DNA of 64,000 nucleotides from Eshraghiella sp964405265 (GCA_964405265.1 CAYONC010000009.1:15396-79395); one strand, 5' to 3'; counted from the first letter of the stretch, positions 16,395 to 24,854 are shown. The notes: a model not told the origin generated them from the sequence alone. Numbers and translations: made by a program.

Positions 16395-17066
16395 ATGATA
16401 AAAATAAAAAATCTTGACAAGACATACAATTACAGAAAGGTAAACGAGTTTAAGGCATTAAGTGACATAAACCTGCATATTGAAACCGGAGAAATGGTGG
16501 CGGTAATAGGAAAATCAGGAGCCGGAAAATCGACACTGCTTCATATAATAGGCTGTATTGATGATTACGAAAAAGGCGAGTATCTTCTTGACGGCAGAGA
16601 CATTTCAGGAATAAAAGAACGTGAAAAAGCAGAGATACGAAACAAAGAAGTTGGAATTATACTGCAGGATTTTGCGTTGTTAGAACAGTATACGGTAATG
16701 GAAAATGTCATGCTGCCTCTGTATTTTGGCAAAAAAAGCGGAAGAAATTTTGAAAGAAAAATGAAAGCGTATGAAGTGCTGAAAGCAGTAGATATGTATG
16801 ACCTGCTTGAAAAACCGGTAAAAAATCTGTCCGGCGGACAGAAACAGCGTGTTGCAATAGCAAGGGCAATGATTAATAAACCGAAGGTGCTTCTTGCGGA
16901 TGAACCGACGGGAGCACTTGACGTAAACACGTCGGAAGAAATAATGACAGTATTCAGAAAACTTAATGAGCAGGGAATGACTATAATCATAGTAACACAT
17001 GATATGGATGTCGCACGCAAATGTGACAGGATAATAACCATATCAGACGGTAAGATAGAAGAATAG
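16395..17066 (+). CDS. ABC transporter ATP-binding protein (MacB/LolD-type)
   Basis: A 223-residue ATPase: Walker A GKSGAGKST (about 38-46), Q-loop ILQDF, signature LSGGQKQR (about 142-149), Walker B VLLADEPTGALD and the switch His in IIVTHDMD. The DEPTGALD form is typical of ATPases paired with FtsX-type permeases. ATG 16395 is 14 bases after permease 2, with AGGAGG upstream; the longer frame from 16290 overlaps the permease and is unlikely. It ends in TAG, and the very next codon starts the duplicated permease tail in the same frame. Confidence 0.95.
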   Translation: MIKIKNLDKTYNYRKVNEFKALSDINLHIETGEMVAVIGKSGAGKSTLLHIIGCIDDYEKGEYLLDGRDISGIKEREKAEIRNKEVGIILQDFALLEQYTVMENVMLPLYFGKKSGRNFERKMKAYEVLKAVDMYDLLEKPVKNLSGGQKQRVAIARAMINKPKVLLADEPTGALDVNTSEEIMTVFRKLNEQGMTIIIVTHDMDVARKCDRIITISDGKIEE

Positions 17067-17219
17067 CTGAAAATCATTAAAGCAATTAATTTCAGCATTA
17101 ATGAATCGGAACCGGTATTCATTGCCGCCATATGCCTGCTGCTTGCAGGTGCGGTTCTGACAACAAGAAGCATATTGAAAGGAAATACACTGATAAGTAT
17201 TATCAGAAACCGGGAATGA
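17067..17219 (+). pseudogene. Orphan duplicate of the permease 2 C-terminus
   Basis: Reading in the ATPase frame directly after its TAG, 50 codons encode LKIIKAINFSINESEPVFIA, then a membrane segment, then TTRSILKGNTLISIIRNRE and a TGA. This is clearly homologous to the last 51 residues of the permease ending at 16380 (LKIIKAVNC ... TTKSILKKNTLVTIIRNRE), one residue shorter, at both protein and DNA level. It has no start or ribosome site. It looks like the scar of a tandem duplication of the permease-ATPase unit followed by deletion. Confidence 0.85.
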
Positions 17220-17234
17220 TGCCATTCCCGGTTT
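17207..17234. terminator. Convergent hairpin between the ABC operon and the kinase gene
   Basis: A 12-bp perfect inverted repeat, AAACCGGGAATG (17207-17218) with CATTCCCGGTTT (17223-17234) and a 4-base loop. It spans the stop of the permease remnant and touches the stop of the convergent histidine-kinase gene. The T run is short, so its strength as a terminator is uncertain. Confidence 0.65.
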
Positions 17235-18429
17235 ATAATACGGCTGTAACGGTAAAATTATATTCACCTTCTGAGTGTGCATGGATTTTTCCGTTATGTG
17301 CTTCTGCGATTGCTTTGGCAATGGAAAGACCGATTCCGTTGCCGCCGGTGGCAGAATTTCTTGAACTGTCGGTCCGGTAGAACCTGTCGAATACGTTACT
17401 GAGCTTATTTTTTTCAACGGGGATACATGTTTCATTGGATATTGATAAAACATTCTGTTTTCCGGAGGCGTGTAATGTTACCGATATTACACTGCCTTCC
17501 GGAGAATATTTAAGTGCGTTGCTGATAAGAATCGTAATCAGCTTTTCCATTGATTTGATATCTCCGTGCATTGAAAGCATCGGCTGTATTTTTGATTCAA
17601 ATGTTTTGCCCTGAGTGAGTGCGGGGGCTTTAAATGAAGTTATCGTTTCGTTCACAAGGTCTGAAAGAGGGAAATCAATCATTGATACGGGATTATCCTT
17701 TTCGTCCATCCGTGACAGATATACAAGGTCATTGGTAAGGGTTGTAAGCCGCTCCGTCTGAAGCTTGATGTCATTAAGACATTCATTGCCTTCATATTCC
17801 ATTTCAAGAATGTCAACGTTGGCATTGATTATCGTAAGCGGAGTTTTCATCTCATGTCCGGCATCCGTTATAAAACGCTTCTGTTTCTCATGGCTTTCGG
17901 CTATCGGTCGGATGATTCTGCCGGCAAGAATCGTTACAATTACAAATACCATGGCGCAGGCAGCAAGGGAAATAATAACTCCTGAAATGAGAAAACGGTA
18001 AAGGGTTTCCAGCTTCCTGCCGCAGTCAAGAAATGTTATTCTGACAAAATCATTTTCCGTATATATGCAGTAACGGAAATTTTCGAAAAAATCCCGTGTC
18101 TTTCCGGAAGAAAGTATTTTTGTGGCAAGAACGCCGGCTTCGTCCGGAGTGACGGATGCTATGTGTGTCGTATCGGTTTTAATAACTGTTCCGTCTCTAT
18201 TTAATACCACGGAAAAGAAACGGGATTCATATGGGAGCTCCGGTGACATGGGTCTTCCGTCACCGGGAAATTTTCCGTTTCCGTCAGATATGATGGAAAG
18301 TATGGTATCTGCTTCATTTTTCAGGGAATTATAATTTATCAGGTTCATTACCGTGACAATTACGGTAAGAAGTGTAAGCAGTGACCCCATAATCAAAAAT
18401 ATTACTTTAATTTTCAGCTTTTTAATCAT
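17233..18429 (-). CDS. Membrane sensor histidine kinase
   Basis: A 398-residue kinase. It has two membrane segments (about residues 8-30 and 143-165) bracketing an extracytoplasmic sensor of about 110 residues, then a HisKA box DAGHEMKTPLTIINAN with the phospho-accepting His. The HATPase_c domain has N, G1 and G2 boxes (ILISNALKYSPEGS, FDRFYRTDSS, GGNGIGLSIAKAIAEAHNG). I chose the ATG that overlaps the regulator stop (ATGATTAA, 8 bases) with GGAGAA upstream over the longer frame beginning at 18498. It is convergent with the ABC transporter operon; kinases of this class often sense antimicrobial peptides or envelope stress handled by neighbouring FtsX-type transporters, which is inference here. 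Confidence 0.93.
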   Translation of the reverse strand: MIKKLKIKVIFLIMGSLLTLLTVIVTVMNLINYNSLKNEADTILSIISDGNGKFPGDGRPMSPELPYESRFFSVVLNRDGTVIKTDTTHIASVTPDEAGVLATKILSSGKTRDFFENFRYCIYTENDFVRITFLDCGRKLETLYRFLISGVIISLAACAMVFVIVTILAGRIIRPIAESHEKQKRFITDAGHEMKTPLTIINANVDILEMEYEGNECLNDIKLQTERLTTLTNDLVYLSRMDEKDNPVSMIDFPLSDLVNETITSFKAPALTQGKTFESKIQPMLSMHGDIKSMEKLITILISNALKYSPEGSVISVTLHASGKQNVLSISNETCIPVEKNKLSNVFDRFYRTDSSRNSATGGNGIGLSIAKAIAEAHNGKIHAHSEGEYNFTVTAVL

Positions 18430-19096
18430 TGTTTTTCTCCAGTGCATATCCTGAGTTGCGGTATGTTTTAATGCAGATGTCTGCATTGAGTGCCGCAAGC
18501 TTTTTTTTCAGATAAGAAACGTATACCCATACAACATTAATTTCTGCTTCGCTTTCAAATCCCCAGATTTTTTCCATGAGCTTTTCCGGGGAAATTATAT
18601 GTGACGGATTGGACATAAATAACTCTATCATCTGAAATTCTTTATTGGCAAGTCTGAAGCTGCCGGCAGGGGATGACAGCTCATATGTGGCGCGGTTCAG
18701 GGTTATGTTACCCATGCAGAGTCTTGAATCCTGAGACGTCCGGCTTCGTGTAATGGCACGTATTGTTGCCAAAAGCTCTTTGGTATTAAATGGCTTGGTA
18801 AGATAATAATTGGCACCCGTATCGAGCCCTTTTACTTTGTCATCAGTCTCTGAGCGGGCGCTCAGAATGAGAACCGGAACACTGCATCCTGCCTCTCTTA
18901 TTCTTTTTAATACGGTAAAGCCATCCATTACAGGCATCATTATATCAAGGATAACTACATCATAGTCACCCGACATGATGTAATCACAGGCATCCCTGCC
19001 GTTGTATACGGCGTCTGCCGAGTAATTGTTTTTTTCAAGAATTTTTATTATGGCACGAGAAAGAGAACGCTCGTCCTCTGCAAGTAAAATACGCAT
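18422..19096 (-). CDS. OmpR/PhoB-family response regulator
   Basis: A 224-residue regulator with a receiver domain (acidic residues in LLAEDERSL, phospho-Asp in VVILDIMMPVMDGF, Thr/Ser in VLILSAR, Lys in YYLTKPF). A winged-helix DNA-binding domain follows, containing RLANKEFQMIELFMSNP and EINVVWVYVSYLKKKL. All phosphorylation residues are in place. It is the first gene of the two-gene operon with the kinase. Its targets may include the convergent transporter or the divergent VTC operon, whose start is 116 bases away. Confidence 0.94.
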   Translation of the reverse strand: MRILLAEDERSLSRAIIKILEKNNYSADAVYNGRDACDYIMSGDYDVVILDIMMPVMDGFTVLKRIREAGCSVPVLILSARSETDDKVKGLDTGANYYLTKPFNTKELLATIRAITRSRTSQDSRLCMGNITLNRATYELSSPAGSFRLANKEFQMIELFMSNPSHIISPEKLMEKIWGFESEAEINVVWVYVSYLKKKLAALNADICIKTYRNSGYALEKNND

Positions 19097-19212
19097 GATT
19101 ATCCCTCCTGTACATATTATAATACTCTGCCGGGTTTAAATGAAATTAAAAAAATTTTTTTAGTACATTTAAGTTTGAAAATATATACTTATCGTTACAA
19201 GGAGGAAAAAGT

Positions 19213-19932
19213 ATGGGCAGTCAGATGATCTTTAAGAGATATGAGCTTAAATATATGCTTAGTCCGGAGCAGTATGACAGGGTACGGTCGGCAATGGAAC
19301 CGTATATGCAGCCGGATGAATACGGGAGGGTAACAATACGGAATCTGTATTTTGACACGGATACATATCTGTTGGTGCGGCGTTCGACGGATAAGCCCAT
19401 ATATAAGGAAAAGCTGAGGGTAAGAAGCTACGCCGCGGCGGATGGCGACAGCAGTGTATTCGTTGAGCTTAAGAAAAAATACAATGGTGTTGTATATAAA
19501 CGCCGTGTAAAAATGAAGGAACGTGAGGCAGCCGGCTGGCTGTGCAACGGTAAGGAGCCGCCCTTCCGAAGCCAGATAGTTGATGAGATAGATTATTTTA
19601 AAGAAAGTTATGATAATCTGCTGCCGAGAGTGTATCTTTCATATGAAAGAGAAGCTTTTTTTTCAAAGGACGGCAGTTCATTCCGGGTTACGTTTGACAG
19701 TAATGTTTTATGCAGGGAGAACAGACTGACATTACGCAGTGAACCGGATGGGGCAGGCATACTTGAATCGGGAAAAATTCTCATGGAGCTTAAATGCTCC
19801 GGCGGAATGCCGATGTGGATGGCGGAGGTCCTTTCAAGGGAAAAAATATATAAAACATCATTTTCAAAGTATGGTACGGCGTACCGTACATTAATATATC
19901 CGAAACTGAAGGAGGAAAAAGTAAATGTTTGA
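19213..19932 (+). CDS. VTC-domain polyphosphate polymerase-like protein
   Basis: A 239-residue protein with the tunnel-shaped VTC/triphosphate-tunnel fold signatures: FKRYELKYML at the N-terminus, YFDTDTYLL, the basic pairs of KEKLRVRSY, VELKKKYNGVVYKRR, YEREAF, RVTFD, and the acidic-basic strand ILMELK near 192. In yeast Vtc4 this domain makes polyphosphate from ATP. Bacterial copies are usually next to DUF4956 membrane proteins and secreted surface proteins, as here, and their product is not established. AAGGAGG precedes ATG 19213. The stop overlaps the next gene by 8 bases. Confidence 0.88.
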   Translation: MGSQMIFKRYELKYMLSPEQYDRVRSAMEPYMQPDEYGRVTIRNLYFDTDTYLLVRRSTDKPIYKEKLRVRSYAAADGDSSVFVELKKKYNGVVYKRRVKMKEREAAGWLCNGKEPPFRSQIVDEIDYFKESYDNLLPRVYLSYEREAFFSKDGSSFRVTFDSNVLCRENRLTLRSEPDGAGILESGKILMELKCSGGMPMWMAEVLSREKIYKTSFSKYGTAYRTLIYPKLKEEKVNV

Positions 19933-20608
19933 AGGAATATTTGACAATGGGGGCGTAAAGGTAATAAGCGTGCCGGATTTTATTTTATGCGTAGGTGTAT
20001 CTCTTGCCATAGGTCTTGTAATGGCCTTTGCATATATGTATAAGACAAGATATACGAAAAGCTTTGTGGTAACGCTTTCAATACTTCCGGCGATAGTCTG
20101 TGTGGTCATAATGATGGTCAACGGGAATGTGGGTGCGGGAGTTGCCGTGGCAGGAGCCTTCAGTCTTGTAAGATTCCGTTCAGTACCGGGTACGGCGAAG
20201 GAAATCGGAAGCATATTTATGGCAATGGGCGCGGGACTTATCGCAGGAATGGGGTATCTCGGATATGCCGCACTGTTTACCGTTATACTGTGTGTGGCAC
20301 TGTTAGTATATAATCATTTTGATTTTGGCACGGAAAAAAAACGTGAAACATACAGGACCATAAGAATTGTCATACCGGAGGATTTGGATTACAGTGGTGT
20401 GTTCGATGATATTTTTAATGAGTACACAAAGAAAAGTGAACTGACAGGCGTAAAGACAACCAATATGGGAAGTATGTTTAAGCTTTCATATGATTTAATA
20501 TTAAAGGATGTGTCAAAAGAAAAAGAAATGATTGATAAAATCCGTTGCAGAAACGGAAATCTTGAAATATCCGTTTCAAAACAGGCAGCAAACTCTAATG
20601 AGTTGTAG
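19925..20608 (+). CDS. DUF4956 family membrane protein
   Basis: A 227-residue protein with about four membrane segments in the first 130 residues (starting around 15, 42, 70 and 100) and the hallmark AFSLVRFRSVPGTAKEI loop. A soluble C-terminal domain of about 95 residues follows, with an alpha-beta pattern. It overlaps the VTC gene by 8 bases and probably forms a membrane complex with it. Family function is unknown; the constant pairing suggests that it anchors the VTC enzyme or moves its product. Confidence 0.88.
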   Translation: MFEGIFDNGGVKVISVPDFILCVGVSLAIGLVMAFAYMYKTRYTKSFVVTLSILPAIVCVVIMMVNGNVGAGVAVAGAFSLVRFRSVPGTAKEIGSIFMAMGAGLIAGMGYLGYAALFTVILCVALLVYNHFDFGTEKKRETYRTIRIVIPEDLDYSGVFDDIFNEYTKKSELTGVKTTNMGSMFKLSYDLILKDVSKEKEMIDKIRCRNGNLEISVSKQAANSNEL

Positions 20609-20620
20609 GAGGCAGATGGT

Positions 20621-22585
20621 ATGAGAAAAATTCTTGCAGGTACACTAATTGCAATATTAATGTTTGCAATTAGTGGATGTAGCGGTAAACAGGTAAAGGT
20701 TCAGGAAGAAACCGGAAAAGAAACTGCAGCATTTCCGGATGAATCGGATATGTTCTCAAAACGAGACAGCGATACGGATTACAGTGAAGAAGACAGCGTA
20801 AAGCTGACGCTGAACGGAGAAAGCGTGACTATCAGCGAAGAAGGAACATATATAATTTCCGGAACGATTGCCAACGGAATGATTAAGGTTGAGGCTGATA
20901 AAAAGAGTAAGATACATCTTGTATTTAAAGGAGTGTCAGTGAATAATGATACTTCGGCGGCACTGTATATCGTGTCGGCAGATAAGGTATTTGTAACGCT
21001 TGCGGAAGGGACTGAGAACATTCTTTCAAGCGGTGACGAATTTGTTCAGACGGATGAAAATAATGTGGATGGAACGGTGTTTTCCAAGGACGACCTTACC
21101 TTCAACGGAAGCGGAGACCTGAAAATAAATTCAGGTGCAGGACACGGAATCGTATGTAAGGATGAGCTTGCCATTATGGGTGGAAATTACGTCATTACAG
21201 CCAAAAAACATGGAATTGACGTGAATGATGCAGTTAAAATTTCTGACGGAACATTCAGTATTACATCCGGAAAGGATGCAATACATTCAGATAATGAAGA
21301 TGATACAACGGCGGGATATGTCTATATTGCAGGCGGGAAATTTGAGATTACGTCAGAAGGAGACGGAATAAGCGCATCAGGGTGTATACAGATAAATGAC
21401 GGTGAATATGTTATTACTGCCGGAGGAGGCAGTGCGAACGGCTCCAAGGACAGAACGGATGACATATGGGGAAATATGGGCGGACATATGTGGGGGAATA
21501 AAGGCGGCGATATGCCTGAGGGTATGGAGTCCATGGAGAAGCCTGACAATATGCCTGAGGGTATGGAGTCCATGGAAAGGCCTGACAATATGCCTGAGGG
21601 TATGGAGTCCATGGAAAAGCCTGACAATATGCCTGAGGGTATGGAGTCTATGGAAAAGCCTGACAATATGCCTGAGGGTATGGAGTCTGCGGAAAAGCCT
21701 GACAATATGTCGGGTGGTATGCAGTTTGGAGAGAAGCCCGGCAATACGCCTGGCGGCATAAATCAGGGAAACAGCGGAACAATACAGGATTTCGGGGGAG
21801 AAAGCAGTACGTCTGCGGACAGTGAAAGCACCAAAGGAGTTAAAGCAGATGGTTCAATAAAAATATCCGGGGGAAGCTTCAAAATCGATTCGGCGGATGA
21901 TGGTATACATTCTGATGCATCCATTGAGATATTGGGCGGAACATATGAAATTGCATCCGGAGATGACGGAATTCACGGTGATGATTCTGTTGAGATAAAA
22001 GCCGGAACCATAAATATAACAGAATGTTATGAAGGTATTGAAGCCGTGGACGTAAAAATAAGCGGCGGAACCATTAGCATCACGGCTGATGATGACGGAA
22101 TAAATTCTGCAGGCTCATCGGACGGAAATACAATGTTTGGCGGCGGTATGCAGGCAGGAAACGGAACAATTCTTATTTCCGGCGGAACCATCAATGTTAC
22201 GGCTTCGGGAGACGGAATTGATGCAAACGGAAGTCTTGAAATTACCGGAGGATATATAACGGTTACAGGTCCTACAACGGGAGATACTGCAACACTTGAT
22301 TTTGACAGAACGGGAGTGATAACCGGAGGTACGTTTATCGGTACGGGTGCTTCAGGAATGGCACAGACGTTCAGTGACTCCGAACAGGGAGTAGTATCGG
22401 TGAAGACGGAAAAATGTACGGCAGGAACACTTATTACTCTGAAGGATGCTGACGGTAACGTAATAATAAGTCACAGTCCGGAGATGGATTATGAAATTGT
22501 AATTATCAGCTGTCCGGAGCTTAAAAAAGGCGGACAATACGTGCTTACAATCGGAGATTCGTCCGAAACGGTAGAGGCATCATAA
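20621..22585 (+). CDS. Cthe_2159-like (DUF4353) surface lipoprotein with tandem repeats
   Basis: A 654-residue exported lipoprotein: N-terminal MRKILAG, hydrophobic core and lipobox AISGC with the lipid Cys at residue 20. The body consists of beta-helix-type repeats (recurrent IKISGGSF, IEILGGTYEI, DDGIH or DGI motifs with Asp and Gly) in two blocks, residues about 55-280 and 400-650. The blocks are split by a Met/Pro/Glu-rich linker of five 13-residue tandem repeats. Cthe_2159-type proteins are right-handed beta-helices reported to bind acidic sugars and calcium; DDG-rich turns fit metal binding. It is the last gene of the VTC operon, 12 bases after DUF4956, with a strong terminator following. 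Confidence 0.87.
   Translation: MRKILAGTLIAILMFAISGCSGKQVKVQEETGKETAAFPDESDMFSKRDSDTDYSEEDSVKLTLNGESVTISEEGTYIISGTIANGMIKVEADKKSKIHLVFKGVSVNNDTSAALYIVSADKVFVTLAEGTENILSSGDEFVQTDENNVDGTVFSKDDLTFNGSGDLKINSGAGHGIVCKDELAIMGGNYVITAKKHGIDVNDAVKISDGTFSITSGKDAIHSDNEDDTTAGYVYIAGGKFEITSEGDGISASGCIQINDGEYVITAGGGSANGSKDRTDDIWGNMGGHMWGNKGGDMPEGMESMEKPDNMPEGMESMERPDNMPEGMESMEKPDNMPEGMESMEKPDNMPEGMESAEKPDNMSGGMQFGEKPGNTPGGINQGNSGTIQDFGGESSTSADSESTKGVKADGSIKISGGSFKIDSADDGIHSDASIEILGGTYEIASGDDGIHGDDSVEIKAGTINITECYEGIEAVDVKISGGTISITADDDGINSAGSSDGNTMFGGGMQAGNGTILISGGTINVTASGDGIDANGSLEITGGYITVTGPTTGDTATLDFDRTGVITGGTFIGTGASGMAQTFSDSEQGVVSVKTEKCTAGTLITLKDADGNVIISHSPEMDYEIVIISCPELKKGGQYVLTIGDSSETVEAS
21512..21745 (+). 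repeat. 39-base tandem repeat (13-residue unit) inside the lipoprotein gene
   Basis: Five successive 39-base units start at 21512, 21551, 21590, 21629 and 21668, each encoding a MPEGMESMEKPDN-type peptide and differing at only a few bases. A sixth, degenerate unit spans 21707-21745. Such near-identical in-frame repeats change copy number readily, giving length polymorphism of the linker without frameshift. Confidence 0.95.
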
Positions 22586-22592
22586 AAAAATC

Positions 22593-22626
22593 AAGCTGCA
22601 TTTCAAATCAGAAATGCAGCTTTTTT
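22593..22626. terminator. Bidirectional terminator between lipoprotein and D,D-carboxypeptidase genes
   Basis: AAGCTGCATTTC (22593-22604) pairs perfectly with GAAATGCAGCTT (22611-22622), with A and T runs on the two outer sides, so it can work for both converging genes. The stop codon of the minus-strand gene (22608-22610) lies in the hairpin loop. Confidence 0.93.
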
Positions 22627-23942
22627 GATGCATAATTAAAATGCTTTCTCTTTCTGCGCATGATAAAAATTATAATGCCCGCAACAAGTACCAATGCGGC
22701 GGTACCGCACCAGACGTATATTGTGTTAACATAAATGATGTCAGGTTCAGGAACGGGAACGGACCCGGAATTGAGCGGGACTCCGTCGGTTCCGGGAATT
22801 ACACCGGAAGTCTTTATGTTGCAGTATACCGTAATATTACCTGCATTAAGCTGTCCGCAGTAAAAGCTTATACATGCAAAGCCGCCCTCGTCACCGGCAT
22901 ATGCCGGGCTGTTGGAGTAGGTAACAATACCTGTAAGGGATTCTGCAGAGGTTCCCTTTGGAACGAGAAGATATGCATTTTCACCGAAACTTAAGGTTGT
23001 GTCGGAGGCAGAATCAAGACCGGAGGTAATTTTTAATACATCTATGCCTCCGGCTGTAATGCCGTCATCATATTCATCAAGATATAACTTATAATAATTA
23101 TTAAAATAATATTCAAAAAGTTTTATGGTATCTGTATATCTTGTCTCTTCACCGGAATTCATTATGACGCATATGAGACGCAGACCGTCCTTTTCCGCAA
23201 AGGAAACGAGGCAGTTGCCGGCAGCATCAGTGTAACCGGTTTTTCCGCCGCAGGAATATTCATATTCATAAATTCCGCCTTTAACCATCTGGTATCTGTG
23301 ACGGTAATACCGGGTAAAATTACTTTTGTTGGTGGGCGGAATGGAATAAACTTTTGAATATGAAATAATGTTCATGAGGTATTTATTGTTAAAACAGGCT
23401 CTTCCAATTAATGCCATGTCATAAGGCGTTGTGTAATGGAATTCATCGGACAGACCGCTTGGGTTGGTAAAATGTGTTCCGGATGCACCGTATGAGGCTG
23501 CTTTGTCATTCATCAGTGCTGCAAATCCGGAGATGCTGCCGCCTATGTGTTCCGCGATACCGTAAGCAGCATCATTGGCGGAACGAAGAAGAAGGCAGTA
23601 AAGGGACTGCTCCATGGTAAGCTGTTCACCGACTGATATTGATACATTGGCATCACCGTAGGTAATACTGTTTACGGCATCTTTGCTGTATGTAACCACA
23701 TCGGAGGGAGACGAATTTTCAGCGGCAATAAGTGCCGTAAGAAGCTTGGTAGTGCTTGCGGGATAACATTTTGCGTCACCGTTGTTCTGATACAGAACCT
23801 CGCCGCTGTCGGCATCCATCAGGACAATATATTCTGAATCTGTTTCCGGAAATTCGGGAAGACTGTATTCACTGCCGTATGAAATTCCGGGAAGGGATAT
23901 AATAATCAGTATAATTGAAATAAATAAAGCAGATTTATTCAT
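22608..23942 (-). CDS. D-alanyl-D-alanine carboxypeptidase (S11 family, DacF/PBP5-like)
   Basis: A 444-residue exported penicillin-binding protein that trims the terminal D-Ala of peptidoglycan stem peptides. It has a signal peptide (hydrophobic ALFISIILIIISLPGISYG), the SxxK motif in PASTTKLL (about residue 62), SxN in LLRSANDAAYG (about 120), and KTG in GGKTGYTDAAGN (about 235). A C-terminal membrane segment (about 412-432) and a basic tail RRKRK follow. C-terminal anchoring by a true transmembrane helix differs slightly from the amphipathic helix of classical PBP5. AGGTGA precedes the ATG. Confidence 0.94.
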   Translation of the reverse strand: MNKSALFISIILIIISLPGISYGSEYSLPEFPETDSEYIVLMDADSGEVLYQNNGDAKCYPASTTKLLTALIAAENSSPSDVVTYSKDAVNSITYGDANVSISVGEQLTMEQSLYCLLLRSANDAAYGIAEHIGGSISGFAALMNDKAASYGASGTHFTNPSGLSDEFHYTTPYDMALIGRACFNNKYLMNIISYSKVYSIPPTNKSNFTRYYRHRYQMVKGGIYEYEYSCGGKTGYTDAAGNCLVSFAEKDGLRLICVIMNSGEETRYTDTIKLFEYYFNNYYKLYLDEYDDGITAGGIDVLKITSGLDSASDTTLSFGENAYLLVPKGTSAESLTGIVTYSNSPAYAGDEGGFACISFYCGQLNAGNITVYCNIKTSGVIPGTDGVPLNSGSVPVPEPDIIYVNTIYVWCGTAALVLVAGIIIFIMRRKRKHFNYASKKLHF

Positions 23943-23997
23943 AAACGGTTCACCTGTGTAAATAGTATATGTTTATAATATAATGCCGTAATTTTAT

Positions 23998-24026
23998 TTG
24001 CAAGGTTAATGTGTTTTGTATATACT
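23998..24026 (+). promoter_or_regulatory. Sigma-A promoter for trmB
   Basis: TTGCAA (23998-24003) and TATACT (24021-24026) are spaced by 17 bases. The -10 lies 31 bases before the trmB start. Confidence 0.6.
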
Positions 24027-24057
24027 ATATAGTAACAAAAACAGAGAGGTTGAAGAT

Positions 24058-24720
24058 ATGAGACTGAGAAATGTCAGAGGTGCGAGGGAGACACTTGAAG
24101 AGAGTGATTTTACGGTTAACGAACCGGAAGAGTACCGAGGGAGATGGAGAGAATTATTTGAGAACGGTAATGAGCTGCACATAGAAATCGGAACGGGTAA
24201 GGGAAGATTCCTGACTACGCTTGCGGAACAGAATCCGGACATTAATTATGTCGGAATAGAAAAGTTTTCGAGCGTTCTGGTGCGTGCAATAGAGAAGCAG
24301 AGGGAGCTTGCACTTCCTAACCTTTTTTTTATAAGAATGGATGCCGAGCACATAGGGAATGTTTTTGATAAAGGAGAAGTGGACAGAATATATCTTAATT
24401 TTTCAGATCCGTGGCCGAAGGACAGACATGCGAAAAGGCGTCTTACTTCGAGACAGTATTTTGCACGTTACGAACAGATACTCAGTTCACACGGACAGGT
24501 GGAATTTAAGACGGATAACAGGGCGCTGTTTGATTTTTCGGTTGAAGAGGCGAAGACGGCAGGCTGGACAATTTCGGATATTACATACGACCTTCACGGC
24601 AGCAGGATGAATGATGGTAATATAATGACGGAATATGAAATAAAGTTTTCACAAATGGGTAATCCTATACATAAACTTATCGCTGTAAGACAGGGGGAAC
24701 AGGTACGAAAAACGGTATGA
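24058..24720 (+). CDS. trmB: tRNA (guanine-N7-)-methyltransferase TrmB
   Basis: A 220-residue SAM-dependent enzyme that forms m7G46 in the variable loop of tRNAs. The SAM motif LHIEIGTGKGRFLTTLA is near residue 40-56, and the family signature IYLNFSDPWPKDRHAKRRL with the catalytic Asp is near 115-133. The C-terminal TEYEIKF follows. I take ATG 24058 (AGAGGTTGAAG upstream) instead of the in-frame 24016, since the family begins with MRLRN. Assignment is firm. Confidence 0.95.
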   Translation: MRLRNVRGARETLEESDFTVNEPEEYRGRWRELFENGNELHIEIGTGKGRFLTTLAEQNPDINYVGIEKFSSVLVRAIEKQRELALPNLFFIRMDAEHIGNVFDKGEVDRIYLNFSDPWPKDRHAKRRLTSRQYFARYEQILSSHGQVEFKTDNRALFDFSVEEAKTAGWTISDITYDLHGSRMNDGNIMTEYEIKFSQMGNPIHKLIAVRQGEQVRKTV

Positions 24721-24827
24721 GGGACAGAATCTGCGGATTCTGCTATTCACACAAAAGGATTAACCTTGAACTCATAAGGATTAAGAGAGGGTTCAGGGAT
24801 CTTATAAAAATATTTTGTGCAAAATAA
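24717..24827 (+). CDS. Possible 36-residue ORF coupled to trmB
   Basis: The last bases of trmB (ATGA) supply an ATG that opens a 36-codon frame starting MRDRICGFCYSHKR and ending IKIFCAK. It is basic and has three Cys, including a CxxC pair. The stop/start overlap would allow coupled translation, but there is no independent ribosome binding site and no family recognition. It overlaps a 7-bp hairpin (CAGAATC/GATTCTG). It could equally be untranslated spacer. Confidence 0.25.
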   Translation: MRDRICGFCYSHKRINLELIRIKRGFRDLIKIFCAK

Positions 24828-24854
24828 TATGCACGGATAATGGAGGATGACTGT

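Noticed and set aside
17067..17219. Calling the permease tail a real small membrane protein
   Set aside because: It has no start codon with ribosome site and begins abruptly at a point internal to the parent protein, so a duplication scar is the better explanation.
21322..21761. Open frames on both strands across the 39-base repeats, and the thought of a CRISPR array
   Set aside because: The repeats are contiguous, in frame with the lipoprotein, and have no spacers; the other frames exist only because a repeat without stops is multiplied.
24813..24840. PerR- or Fur-type operator before rubrerythrin (GTGCA...TGCAC dyad)
   Set aside because: Arms are only five bases and the sequence does not match the known PerR box; too weak to list.
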